From Phymatolithon calcareum (lineage: Eukaryota > Rhodophyta > Florideophyceae > Hapalidiales), in assembly GCA_977006965.1 (NCBI GenBank), contig OZ345361.1, positions 744,001 to 808,000 of the forward strand: DNA of 64,000 nt. The letters run 5' to 3'. Shown here one piece after another: positions 41,817-52,609 of this stretch (the stretch's first letter is position 1; the number at the start of each line of letters is the position of its first letter). The translations under genes were made by a program, and so were the position numbers. The notes below the pieces were generated by a model. The model was given only the letters and a program-made list of their open reading frames with translations. It made no database searches and was not told where the DNA came from.

Positions 41817-41843
41817 GCACGAGTGCAACTGCTGCACTCGTGC
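41817..41843. repeat. Hairpin: 11-bp perfect stem, 5-base loop
   Basis: gcacgagtgca and tgcactcgtgc are exact complements around actgc. It lies ~545 bp upstream of the start at 42388 and could be part of a 5' regulatory region. Confidence 0.7.
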
Positions 41844-42387
41844 CGCCTATCCATCATAAACCAGCTCCCAATAAACAACACAAAATACGATTACGGAGAG
41901 AGTGGACTTCACTCTCACCTTCCGAAATTGTAAGCTAGATATTTGTTCGCGTGGCGGTTTGTGGTTGGCGAAACGAACACTGTGGTCGTACAGTAACTTT
42001 GTCGCGGCTCATGAGAAAATGCGACCGAACTCACAATATTTTAGTTATTTTTAAAACCCTTTTTCCTTCCTCTCAGAATGTATGGGAAAAATAGGAATCA
42101 GACTTGAGCTCATGAGATGCAGATCTTTATTCTCGAAAATTTTTTCACTCTTGAAAAAACACTTTGTCGACGAAAGCGTAGGATCATATGCCCCCGTACG
42201 CAAGCGCATGCAAAGCGTGTTGGCACACGAATCGGCTGGGTGGCTCTCCGGTCAGCGACAATCTCAGCGGCTCTCGCAACCGCCATCGCCTTCCTCACGC
42301 GCTCGCCGTCTCGCGCCTTGTCGCTCGGTGAGGGGAGTGTCGAGCTGCTGTTTTGAGTGCAATCGTTGGCTAACAGACAACCAAGAA
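41844..42387 (+). promoter_or_regulatory. Upstream region of the second dsRBD/exonuclease-like gene
   Basis: The gene's frame stays open upstream to an ATG at 42082. That would add 102 Arg/Ser-rich residues with no counterpart in copy 1, so I treat it as probable 5' UTR. The longer start cannot be excluded. Confidence 0.45.
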
Positions 42388-44658
42388 ATGGCGATGAAAC
42401 CCAAGTCACGCACTTGGGTTGATGACAAGGACAAGCTTTTCCACACAGAGATCACGGTCACTCTGGCCGACGGAATCACCCACACCTTTGAGGGAAAAGG
42501 GGAAAACTTGCGCCATTCAAGGCGTGACGCCCAAGTCATCTACAACGCATTTCTTGAGGATGAAGCCGCTGAGAGGGCAGATTCCACGCATGCAGCATCC
42601 GTCAAATCAGGCGCAGGAAATGACAGTCCGGATTCCATAACTCAACAACCTCGGCACCTCCCAAATGGCTCTGCAAACTCTGAAGTTAACGTCAATGCCC
42701 ATCCCCAACCACTGCAGCCACCAAGACTACGATCAAAGCCATTGAAAACAATGCTGCGTTCACAGCCCGTGCAGCCGCCGTCGCGTTCTGGACCGCCACG
42801 CCACACACCTCGATACCCTGCTGACAACATGTATAACTGCCTTCCGAACGTAGTGCGTCCGCATTCTAACTATCGCGGGCATCGTCAAGATATGCCGTCT
42901 CGCCACAGAGATGGCTCGCAGGCTCATCGCCCTTCGCGAAGTGTCGAAAACAACAGGAACAGACATCACAGGCCACCCAGCTATCCTCCATACGAAGGAG
43001 ATGCAAAGAGCTGTGCTGGCAATACAACTGGAAGTGCATTGAAGGGCTCAAATGGTCGTCGTTCAAAAAAGATCGAAATGAATAAGGAAGCGCCGGATGC
43101 GGTAACAACATCGAGGTCTCAGGAGTCTGTCGAGGATGAGGAACCAGTGATTGAGCTGGATGACACAGGTGAGTGTTACATGTCCAACCTAAATCAGCTG
43201 AAGCCCAAGATTCAACAAATGTTCGACAAATACAACTACAAGTGCACACAAGCGTCGAAGAATGCCTCGCATTGGGTGTGCACGATGACCATGCGAGACA
43301 TCAAGGCTACAGAGGAAAAAGGAGGAGAAGAAGTCTTGCTGGTGATCAAGAAGAAGTCCAAGTCGAAGAAAGAGGCCAAGCAAGTCGCCGCAAAATGTCT
43401 CATCGAGGAGATTAACGCCATTCTGGATGAAGCGCGTGCAAAAGGAGAGGACTTAACCCCGACAAAGAAAACCAAAACTGTAGGGCAGGTTCAGGAGGAA
43501 TGTGAGGTCTCCATTTTGCATCAGTGGTGGCAGAAGAAATTGATCAAAGGCAAGCCGGATATCCCTGCCAAACAAATGGATGCGAAACATGATGTGGGGA
43601 GTGCTGGCAATAACTCTCTCAAACAAATTATGTGGAAGGCGACATATGTCGCCAAGCTGGAAGGTTTGGATCGCGAACACATATACCAAGGTATTGACTC
43701 CGTCAAGCAAAATGCGAGACGGAAGGCCGCGCGAGCTGCCGTAGAGGGTATCCGCGCGATGAAGCTGCCTGGATTTGAAGAAGCTCTGGTGCACAAGAAA
43801 GATGCCTCTAAATCGGCAGCGCGAAGGGATGAACCATGTCCAGACAACACGCATGAGATGGTACAGTTGAGCGATGAAGATGACAATTTTGTAAGTGATG
43901 CTCCCATCGATGCGATGTTTTGTCTCCCGTCTGATTATGCCGTGGTCATCTCGAAAACGGCGAACACTTGCGACGACTGGGTGGCACGGTTACGTGAAAG
44001 ACCCAGGGATGTTGGTTTCTATGTGGACTCTGTGCTCATGCGTAAGGAAATGCTGGAGCTGGCTGCCAAAGTACGGGGATACGATGCCGAACAGCATGAT
44101 AGGGACACTGTTGATTGTCGTGTGATTTGCTTGGCGACGGAAGAGTCGGCTCTCCTCATATGCATGGACTTCTTCAGGGAGATTCCCAAATCAGTCTGCG
44201 AGGTTCTGGCAAATGACAACATTCGCAAGCTTGGAATGTGGCCGGACGCGAGCAAGGTGGCTCTCATGGTGAACTACAAAGTGCGCACGTCGTCGATTTG
44301 CAACCTCACCATCAATTCTTTTGCGTTGACTGGCACCCGTGAGTACGGGATCTCTCATTCATTGGCATCGATCGTGAAGCTATGGATGAAGCAATCGTTT
44401 CAACCTTTTGGAAAGGCGTCAATTAACTCTGTACCAGGCCTACAGGAACTGATTGAAAGCACAGATGCACTGGTTGCACCGGCCGTGCTTGCCGCGGCTG
44501 TCGGTCCTCATGTGGACAAACATTTCAAGCAAGTGGCGGCGTCGAAGGAGCACCAGATCCAAGGAATGATTGTTGGATATCAGGATATTGCCGAGCGGTT
44601 GACTGCTCCGAGTATTCACAGCCGGAAGAGGACGTTCCAGGTGGCATATGGCAAATGA
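42388..44658 (+). CDS. dsRBD-repeat protein with degenerate 3'-5' exonuclease-like domain (copy 2)
   Basis: The product is 756 residues from ATG 42388 (MAMKPKSRTW), the point where alignment with copy 1 begins. Domain order is the same: a dsRBD-like N-terminus (~1-55), a Pro/Arg/Asn-rich linker, dsRBD-like segments at ~265-346 (KKEAKQVAAKCLIEEI) and ~373-468 (SVKQNARRKAARAAVEGI), and the exonuclease-like domain ~520-730. In that domain VGFYVDSVLM lacks the Exo I Glu, WPDASK holds an Asp near Exo II, and ELIESTDALVAP keeps only the Exo III Asp. Conserved blocks between copies include DCRVICLAT and STDALVAPAVLAA. The pair is an old duplication. Likely RNA-binding; catalytic activity doubtful. 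Confidence 0.75.
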   Translation: MAMKPKSRTWVDDKDKLFHTEITVTLADGITHTFEGKGENLRHSRRDAQVIYNAFLEDEAAERADSTHAASVKSGAGNDSPDSITQQPRHLPNGSANSEVNVNAHPQPLQPPRLRSKPLKTMLRSQPVQPPSRSGPPRHTPRYPADNMYNCLPNVVRPHSNYRGHRQDMPSRHRDGSQAHRPSRSVENNRNRHHRPPSYPPYEGDAKSCAGNTTGSALKGSNGRRSKKIEMNKEAPDAVTTSRSQESVEDEEPVIELDDTGECYMSNLNQLKPKIQQMFDKYNYKCTQASKNASHWVCTMTMRDIKATEEKGGEEVLLVIKKKSKSKKEAKQVAAKCLIEEINAILDEARAKGEDLTPTKKTKTVGQVQEECEVSILHQWWQKKLIKGKPDIPAKQMDAKHDVGSAGNNSLKQIMWKATYVAKLEGLDREHIYQGIDSVKQNARRKAARAAVEGIRAMKLPGFEEALVHKKDASKSAARRDEPCPDNTHEMVQLSDEDDNFVSDAPIDAMFCLPSDYAVVISKTANTCDDWVARLRERPRDVGFYVDSVLMRKEMLELAAKVRGYDAEQHDRDTVDCRVICLATEESALLICMDFFREIPKSVCEVLANDNIRKLGMWPDASKVALMVNYKVRTSSICNLTINSFALTGTREYGISHSLASIVKLWMKQSFQPFGKASINSVPGLQELIESTDALVAPAVLAAAVGPHVDKHFKQVAASKEHQIQGMIVGYQDIAERLTAPSIHSRKRTFQVAYGK

Positions 44659-44898
44659 TCGATGGTCTACTTTTCACAATTCTTATTTTTGCAGCAAGTC
44701 GGCCGATTCGCGTGGCACCTAATTGCTTATTTTTCTTTACTTATCTTAGCTTAGGTGGAATAGAGCTGACAAGCAACTGCTAGTGTGCGCGCTGCAAACG
44801 ACAAGTGATGTGTGCCGTATCGACGGCATAGATCTTGTCGTCTTCGCAGCCGAGAGTGCCCAATGTTAAATTCAACGACTGACACAACGAAATGAAGC
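44659..44898. other. 3' flank of the second dsRBD/exonuclease-like gene
   Basis: No gene seen; 3' UTR expected. It leads directly into the first large palindrome. Confidence 0.4.
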
Positions 44899-44959
44899 TA
44901 ATAATCCTAAAGTTAGTCAAAGCTAATAATATTAGCTTTGACTAACTTTAGGATTATTA
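44899..44959. repeat. Perfect palindrome, 29-bp arms, 3-base centre
   Basis: Arms 44899-44927 and 44931-44959 are exact complements around aat. It is AT-rich and can form a cruciform. A transcript would fold into a 29-bp hairpin. Confidence 0.92.
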
Positions 44960-45798
44960 TGCCAATGAATCAAGAAGGACCGTGGGCGTGAGGTGTTGGG
45001 TTATTCAGACCTTCTGGTTGCACAATTTTCTAAATCTTTGTTTCCAGCGATTGGACACAGCTTGCAAATAAGATGATTACTGAACGGTAAGGTCTCAGTG
45101 CTGGAGAAAACCCAAACAATCGCTCCCTGTGGGACCAGATCAATATTGTCCGCAACAAAAAGATAACCGAGATGCCGAAGTCCACAGCAATGACTGGACC
45201 GGGAGATGCTCCATTGGTGTCGATATCAGATGCTAGCGCAACGCCCATTCAGTCATCAGAAACTGCAGAATCGACTCGCAAGAAGTGCAGTACTTGACCA
45301 ATAAGCTCAGGTATTGCTCAAAACGCGCGCACAAGCACTAGGTAGGCACATTTGGACTGGTTGTGCCCAACACCTACTCAAGCCCCCAGCACATTGATAC
45401 CACAGAAATGAGGCCCGAAGACAACAAGGACTCGAAGCCAGTTGACTTCACTGCATCCATTTCTGGAAGGCGATGGCGTCACGAGAAGCTACTGGAGACA
45501 CAAGTGGTAATGATTAATGCACGCAGGAGGCGAGCCCCTGCAATAAATAGCGCATTTTGTCTTTTTGAACTACGAAAGGCGAAGTGATACGACCTTATCA
45601 AGGCACGCGTCGGAGAGCTAAGATAAAGCCATCGCAAGAGGAGAGAGAATTAGAGAGCATGGTCAGATGGCATACACACTGCGATGCTTTTCCGCCGCTT
45701 CTAATAAAGACTCTTCCCAAGGCACAAATGATGTAAACTTTTCACAACTTTCCCTACCAGGAACCGTGTCATGCTGCATCGTGGATGGGATTGCGCGG
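44960..45798. other. Spacer between palindromes
   Basis: A plus-strand stretch near 45120-45300 reads protein-like for ~50 codons and ends in TGA, but it is too short to identify. Frame 45363-45587 has no recognisable domain. Confidence 0.3.
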
Positions 45799-45845
45799 CG
45801 TTAAGTTCAGCATGGGCGCAATTTGCGCCCATGCTGAACTTAACG
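45799..45845. repeat. Perfect palindrome, 23-bp arms, 1-base centre
   Basis: Arms 45799-45821 and 45823-45845 are exact complements around a single t. The core is GC-rich (catgggcgcaa). Confidence 0.92.
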
Positions 45846-45906
45846 TCGTTTATATCTTCAACACGATTTCTGCAGTCTAGAGCGTTATTTTTTAAGAGTC
45901 TGGCAT

Positions 45907-45928
45907 GGGAGATGCGTCTCAGATGCTA
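45907..45928 (+). repeat. Dispersed 22-mer, copy 1
   Basis: gggagatgcgtctcagatgc followed by ta matches 63901-63922 with one difference. The ~18 bases before it are also similar, so this is a fragment of a longer dispersed repeat. Confidence 0.6.
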
Positions 45929-46024
45929 AGTTAATCTGCCCAAATATGACTGCTTTCGTCCATATAGCCCGAGCTCATGGTTTCGGTAGTGTACAGGGAA
46001 TTCAGAATTTTTGAAGCCTGAGTG

Positions 46025-46121
46025 CAAAGAGCTGGGTATATAGACTCCTTGTCTTCGTATCCGGAGATCAACGGTTGATCTCCGGATACGAAGACAAGAA
46101 GTCTATATACCCAGCTCTTTG
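46025..46121. repeat. 97-bp near-perfect palindrome, 48-bp arms, one mismatch
   Basis: Arms 46025-46072 and 46074-46121 are complements with a single mismatch around one g. It is the longest palindrome in the window and is not part of any recognised element. Confidence 0.93.
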
Positions 46122-46307
46122 ATCCTAGAAGACTGGGCAAAGTTCCTGCCAAGAAAACGATGTAGGCAGCGCGCTAGACGGAGGCAGCGGCACAGAGGTA
46201 GAATTTTATGTACACCTGATCGAGGAATGGATAATCCGCTTTTTGAGGTGCACTGGGAAAGATGATTGAATGAAACAATTGGGTGAGCCTTGGCATATAC
46301 GACTTAA

Positions 46308-46453
46308 TGCGTCAGACCAACGCCAGAATCACTCTTTGGTGACGTACCTGGACGAGACGTGAAAGCCGCTAACGATAGGGTAGAATGGAAGAAGCTTAGA
46401 CCGTCGAATCGTTGTTAGCCCCCTTAGGGGAAAAGGCAAAATGAATGAATGAA
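46308..46453 (+). mobile_element. LINE 3' end, (AATG)n tail (copy B)
   Basis: From TGC 46308 an open frame of 36 codons gives CVRPTPESLFGDVPGRD, then VEWKKLRPSNRC and TAG (46416-46418). This matches the end of the LINE at 28.7-30.1 kb and its 58-kb relative. It is followed by ccccttaggggaaaaggcaa and an aatgaatgaatgaa tail. It is extremely 5'-truncated. Confidence 0.85.
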
Positions 46454-46797
46454 ATATACGCCTTACACGACATTGTTGGCGAAGACGATTGCAGAATACT
46501 GTACACAATAATCTCTAAATTCGATTCGAACATCAAGTTGGACCAACGACAAATAGCTACGCGCACACAGGGAAGAGAGGCCTAGCGCACAATCTATTGT
46601 GCATTTTACTATTCTCCCTCAACCAGACAAGACTCTTCTCCTAACTTGACATTCATTTTTCTCCCTGTCTGATGGCGAAAGTGGAACAAGAGAATATGAA
46701 ACAATGGGCTCAATCGACACATTTGTTGCCGGTCACAATGCCAGTCTCAAGAAAGACGCGCCGATTTACAGCATCTAAGAAACTTAACAGAAGCGTC
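46454..46797. other. Spacer between LINE tail and eL15 relic
   Basis: TACTGTAC occurs at 46497-46504. No gene seen. Confidence 0.4.
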
Positions 46798-47310
46798 AAG
46801 GCGCAGCGTGTTGTGCATCTTCCAGACTGCACGAACTAAATGTCGCTTCTTTATCACACCATGATCATTCGTGTTAATACCACGGGCCTTTCTGCCCGCG
46901 AAGGTGAGGCCGTGGTCTTCACGATGTTTCATGGTCGGACGCACGAGTCAATTGGTCCTCTGATCATTTCGAGTTGCCGTATGGTTCGGATCGATGAGAA
47001 TGACTTCAGAATATTGTGCGCCGCATCTTCATTCACCCAGTACGAGTTAAGCACACGAAGGTTTCCACACCGACGCCCCACACTTTCCTCGTCCACAGAG
47101 CGTTTGCTGCGAGCATACTTCAACTCCGGCATGCCCTGATTGTTCGGCGTTCCGTATTGAATACCCTTCTTCACAGGGCGCTTACGGCCACCGCGACGGA
47201 TATGGACTGTAGAGATCGCGGGAGAATGATGAAGTATGGCAAACAGTAGACTGTCAGTTGAAAAGTCTTCGTCGGTCTGCGCCCGACGCAATAGCTGAGA
47301 TCATGTCACA
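46798..47310 (-). pseudogene. Ribosomal protein eL15 pseudogene
   Basis: The minus strand carries a decayed copy of cytosolic eL15 (RPL15). The best block, RRGGRKRPVKKGIQYG, then ELKYARSKRSVDEESVGRRC and LRVLNSYWVNED, is typical of the family. After a frameshift near 46940, the C-terminal part reads KHREDHGLTFAGRKARGIN ... VWKMHNTLRL, matching the family's KHRE...RGLT...GRKSRGI...NTL order. The N-terminal ~50 residues are missing or unrecognisable. It is probably an old processed or duplicated copy. Confidence 0.85.
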
Positions 47311-48489
47311 TTGTCAGTAGTGCTGCAATGCGGTCTACGAATATGATGATGAATGTTGATGGTACCACAGTTGCCTCTGTCACAAGAGGGCGTTCTGAGA
47401 TATGTAGTGGATATAATCATTTAAGAGAATTGCCGTTCGCTGAAAGCCAGTTTTGCCCCTAGCTCGCGCCAATATTCGTACAACTGATTGCCGAGAAAAT
47501 TCGATTTGTGGATTAAAAATCTGGGTCGTGTCTGGCGGCAATAGATGGCGAGAGGCTATATGACTCTCCTCAGCTCTGCTTATCGAAGATTTCTACTCTA
47601 TCCTCTACTGAGAATAATGGATACCAAATTAAATCATCCCCTTGGTCATAAAACCGAACGGCAACCATAATACTTTTGCAAGTGATCCACGTTCTAAACA
47701 GACGGCCTCTTACAATGGAAAATGTTAGTGAAGACTCTTGAAAAGCACTGGTAGGCGCAGCAAAACTGCATTAATTTTCCCAGCCTGTGGCCGAAAATCC
47801 CGAGCCCGCATCGAATGTCCAGCTGAACGGACGTTTTTGTGTAGATTAGAAGGTGGACAAGTTCAGCAGTAGTGGACCTACTGACAAAAGGGTAGTACAG
47901 TCTGTGAGAAATGGTCGGCGACACTACGTTGGCAAAAGTTGAGCGGCTTTGTCGGTTGTCGGGGGGCTTGTGAATTGAAAAGGCCAACGCTTTTGACACT
48001 GCATCACCTGGATATATGCGCAAGGTGAGAGAGAGAAGATCCATGTCCTAAATGCACATTCCGGAACAACATCAAACGCATTCCGCACCATGCGCATGTG
48101 AGGAAGCGATTTGTTGCGAAGGGATACCTTTACGAAAAACGATTGGCGAGCAAGGGAAGAAAAAAGGGAAGACACCAACTACAAGCCTTGTTCTTGCAAA
48201 TACTGTTCGTCTCGTCCACAATGCGCCTGAACGGCCGTGTTGAAATGCGAAAGAGATAACTTTAGAAACTAAATTAGGGTCAACAATCCGCCTCACTACA
48301 CTGACGGCAGCCGTGTCGCCAACAAAATCACATCAATGGTACTCAGAACCGAAACGTCTCGCCGAAACCCGCCCATCGAAAACGTCTGACCTTCCAGCTG
48401 CAGAGCGGAACCGTCAAGTCTTTCCGCCACCCACCACGCGAAAATGCCTGCCCGACGTGACCATCGCCCAGATACAGTTCGCTGACGCA
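47311..48489. other. Intergenic stretch, eL15 relic to Rab6
   Basis: A minus-strand frame of 116 codons (47694-48044) has no recognisable domain. The last part is Rab6 3' UTR. Nothing else seen. Confidence 0.4.
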
Positions 48490-49436
<947 letters not shown>

Positions 49437-49904
49437 ATGAAGCATGGGGTAAAGCTTCGCAAGCTCGGAAGAAGCTCCGCTCATCGTCGAGCACTTTTTC
49501 GCAATCAAGTCACCTCATTAATCGAGCATGAGCGCATTGAAACAACGCTGGCGAAGGCGAAGGAATTGCGTCGAATCGCAGATCGGATGATCACATATGG
49601 TAAACAGGGCACGTTGTTGGCTCGTCGAAAGGTGAATGCATTTGTGCAAACAAACGATGCAGCGAGGAAAGTGTTTCTCGATCTTGCGCCAAGATTCAGC
49701 ACGCGACAGGGGGGATATACACGAGTGCTTCGTACCAGATTCCGTCGTGGAGATTGTGCGCCGATGGCTGTTATTGAGTTTTCGGATACTGAACATACTA
49801 TTCTCACGGAGGAACAGCTGGAGTTTAAGGAGCTGCGAAAGTCGAAGCATAGAAGGACGAGATTAACGCAAGGACGGGGACTTGCAGATGCATTGGACGA
49901 TTAA
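49437..49904 (+). CDS. MRPL17: Mitochondrial ribosomal protein bL17
   Basis: The product is 155 residues from ATG 49437, aligning with the bacterial L17 start ([20 protein letters not shown] corresponds to MRHR..GRKLGR...HR). Further family signatures are [20 protein letters not shown], the [14 protein letters not shown] helix, and [20 protein letters not shown] near the end of the core. A ~35-residue Lys/Arg-rich C-terminal extension follows. It is part of the large ribosomal subunit near the exit tunnel. The eukaryotic context and absence of a long plastid-type transit peptide favour mitochondria. The upstream in-frame ATG at 49392 would add 15 residues that could aid import. Confidence 0.9.
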   Translation: MKHGVKLRKLGRSSAHRRALFRNQVTSLIEHERIETTLAKAKELRRIADRMITYGKQGTLLARRKVNAFVQTNDAARKVFLDLAPRFSTRQGGYTRVLRTRFRRGDCAPMAVIEFSDTEHTILTEEQLEFKELRKSKHRRTRLTQGRGLADALDD

Positions 49905-50929
49905 CTTTGCGAATCGAAGGCCGACTTGCGCATGTCGAGTTGAACGATTTCCTCCCGTAAATCATGGATATGATTTTGGTCAATTGGACTTTATGGTGCT
50001 ACCTTCTTTCGCGCTTATTCCATAAACGTAATGCCGTACTTGTTATCGTTTTTTGCACACCAGTTTTTCTCCAACCGGCTACATTCTACACAGACGAGTA
50101 GGCCAGTCATCGCAGAGAGAACGCGCGCAGTCGGAAGGGGCGCGGCGAAGAGTATGGATTCTGGAAATGCATTGTTATGGATCTTTGAGAGTGATGCACG
50201 GAGGCGGCGCTATGTGCATTTCACTTTGCTGAAGTAGTCTGTACAGTACTATTCTGATGCATTTCGTCTGGACTAGTACTGTTGTGTAATGACGGGGGGG
50301 CGCACAGCGATCAATCAAACACTCTATTTGCAGCGCGTGAGCAAGTGGATGTGTGCAATTTGCGGCGACAATAGTGTACAGTACTGTATTTGCCTTTACT
50401 TTCTAGCCTGTGCGCTTTCACCATGCATGGACAAAAACAGATACGCATCACACACATATCGCGCCTACGTATATCTGGGGCGACCTGTGGGTGGGTACCC
50501 AGCCGGGTTCAACAATGGGCTCTGTTGAAAAGCGCGGGGAGTGCTAATATTCATCTAAAACTGTAATTGAGATACTGCACAGTACAGCTGCGCATGTTTA
50601 CAACTCTTCGCCAAGACAAGACATTCCCAGAACGCTAATTTTGTTGTTGACTTTATCGAAACGAAACAAACCGAAAAAGTGTTTTCGCATCGCGAATGGC
50701 AAACAAGATTTCGATTACAATGCTACTGCAAAGTGTAAAAGCGTGCCTTGTATCAGAAACACTGTGTTGGAACGTCCCATATCTTGGCGCGAGCAACATT
50801 TGCGATTTCGACGGCCGCGCCATTGCACAAGAATCTGCTATCTCCATACCTGCATTTGCACATGAGCTGTATCCAGATGCTCTGTGTGCACGCATAGTAT
50901 GCCCTGCGTGTGAGACAGACAAGTGTTTT
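49905..50929. other. Convergent intergenic region
   Basis: It contains the bL17m 3' UTR and the 3' flank of the secreted repeat protein. TACAGTAC words occur at 50241-50249 and 50376-50384. No supported gene. Confidence 0.4.
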
Positions 50930-52609
50930 TCAACGGGGCAGTGAAATACCCGGCGAGCTGGTGTTGCCGGATAAGCCTGACGAAACACTCGTACGAGGTG
51001 ATGCGAATGGTCTCGTCACTGACGGCGCGCTGTGCATGACGGTCATGCCAATCGCCATCTCGATTCCCGGCGTCTCCGTGGCGGCATAGAACGGAGGCCG
51101 AATTGATATCGATGGCCCTGCCGACAGACTAGCGGTCGCCGACGGAACGATGCTCGATGACGGAAGCGGGGACAGCGTGGTTGTAGCATTGTACAGAGTG
51201 GCATTGTCCGTCTTTGTGGAGTTTCGAAACGTGCGGACAGGCGGTGTTCTCGTGGGCGATGGCACTATTTCAGCGGTGGCGGACACTGATGTGCGCAGGA
51301 CAAACCACGTCGGTATGTCCAATGGTTCTGCTTCTGATATCATCGGCATCGGGACGATTGTCGCGAAGATTTCAAGGGATGGTGCGGTAGTCGACTCCGC
51401 TGGAAGTACTTGCGTTGATGCATGGGGAAGTGTTGTGGAGAATTCGATTACTGGGGATTTTCTCGCTTCTTCGGGTAATTCCGACGGGGTGGCCATTGAT
51501 GTGCTGGGATCAGTTGTGGGAAAGATTTCAATTGCTGGTTCTGCGCTCGATTCTGCGGTGTGTGTCGAAAGTACACCACTGGGTTCAGGCGTGGAGGAGG
51601 AGGAAATAGGGTCAAAGGTCGGGTCTGCGGTCGTGGACAACGTCGGAATATCTGATGGTGCTTCCAAAAGTGCCGCTGTTGATGTACTGGGATCTGTCGT
51701 TGCAAAGAGTGTGTTTCCTGGTTCAATGCTCGGTTCTGCGGTGTTGGTAGAAGGGAAAGCACTTGCTTCTGGAGTGGGAGAGGAAGAAAGGTTGTCATCG
51801 GGTTCAATGGTCGGGTTTAATGTCGTTGACGAAGGCGGCAATTCCGACGGTGCTTCCAACGGTGCTGGCATTGATGTGCCGGGCTCAACTGTTGGGAAGA
51901 CGTCGTTTGTTGATCCAACGGTCGGTTCTGCCGTGTTGATGGAAGGGATCCCACTTGGTTCCAGCGTGGAGGACAGATTGTCATCGGTGTCAATGGTCGG
52001 AGCTGCTGTCATAGACGAAGCCGGTACTTCCGATGGTTCTTCCAAAGATGCTCCCATTGATGCAGTGGACTCAATGGTGTCAAAAAGTGTGTTTGTTGGT
52101 CCCATGGTCGGCTCTGCGGTGTTGATGGAAAGGAACGCACTCGGTTCCGGTGTAGGAGACGGAAAAAGATAATGGTCGGTAGTGAAAGACGGTGGTGCAG
52201 TCACGTACAAATCCGGCGATTGCGATGGTGCTTCCAGCAGCACGCTTGGATGAATCGTCGCAAAGGGTTCAGTTCCTGGTGCCACGCTCGGTTCAGCACT
52301 GTTGATAGGGAAGAACACAGTCGCCTCCGGTGAGGTAGACGAAATCGTTTCCGGCTTCAAGGTTGTGTCTGGCGTGCTGGTCGCTCGGTGAGTGGTTGGT
52401 AGCGGTGTGAAAGCTGCAGGTTGAATGTTTTCCGGGTGCGTGGTCGGGTGATGAGAGTGCATCGGCAGTGAAGGGCCCCATTGCCATTCGTCTGCCTCAG
52501 TTCCAGTTGCATGCCTGGAGGAATGGGACATAGTTATCGGCAGAGCTGCAATAGGAACATGTGCAAATAGGAGGCAGAAGGCTGTGATTCTGACAATGGT
52601 GGTATACAT
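50930..52609 (-). CDS. Secreted Ser/Thr/Pro-rich repeat protein (mucin-like)
   Basis: The product is 559 residues. It begins with a signal peptide (TAFCLLFAHVPIAALP, cleavage near residue 23). A His-containing segment is followed by about five imperfect repeats of ~60 residues with the recurring blocks SINTAEPTV, LEAPSELP and SPTPEPSAF. The composition is dominated by Ser, Thr, Pro, Ala and Glu, as in O-glycosylated extracellular proteins. N-glycosylation sites occur late (NSTKTDN, NATLYNAT). There is no membrane segment or GPI-type tail, so it is probably released or wall-bound. No enzyme domain is visible. Its repeat makes a long opposite-strand frame open (51150-52172), which I regard as a shadow. 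Confidence 0.75.
   Translation of the reverse strand: MYTTIVRITAFCLLFAHVPIAALPITMSHSSRHATGTEADEWQWGPSLPMHSHHPTTHPENIQPAAFTPLPTTHRATSTPDTTLKPETISSTSPEATVFFPINSAEPSVAPGTEPFATIHPSVLLEAPSQSPDLYVTAPPSFTTDHYLFPSPTPEPSAFLSINTAEPTMGPTNTLFDTIESTASMGASLEEPSEVPASSMTAAPTIDTDDNLSSTLEPSGIPSINTAEPTVGSTNDVFPTVEPGTSMPAPLEAPSELPPSSTTLNPTIEPDDNLSSSPTPEASAFPSTNTAEPSIEPGNTLFATTDPSTSTAALLEAPSDIPTLSTTADPTFDPISSSSTPEPSGVLSTHTAESSAEPAIEIFPTTDPSTSMATPSELPEEARKSPVIEFSTTLPHASTQVLPAESTTAPSLEIFATIVPMPMISEAEPLDIPTWFVLRTSVSATAEIVPSPTRTPPVRTFRNSTKTDNATLYNATTTLSPLPSSSIVPSATASLSAGPSISIRPPFYAATETPGIEMAIGMTVMHSAPSVTRPFASPRTSVSSGLSGNTSSPGISLPR

Noticed and set aside
42082-42387. N-terminal extension of the second dsRBD/exonuclease-like gene
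   Set aside because: No counterpart in copy 1, low-complexity composition; ATG 42388 matches the shared N-terminus.
44899-46121. Palindromes as intrinsic transcription terminators
   Set aside because: No following T-run and no bacterial context; centres are too short for a normal RNA loop.
51150-52172. 340-codon plus-strand frame opposite the secreted repeat protein
   Set aside because: It is the reverse complement of a low-complexity repeat, which keeps several frames open. It has no signal peptide or domain, whereas the minus strand has a clear signal peptide.
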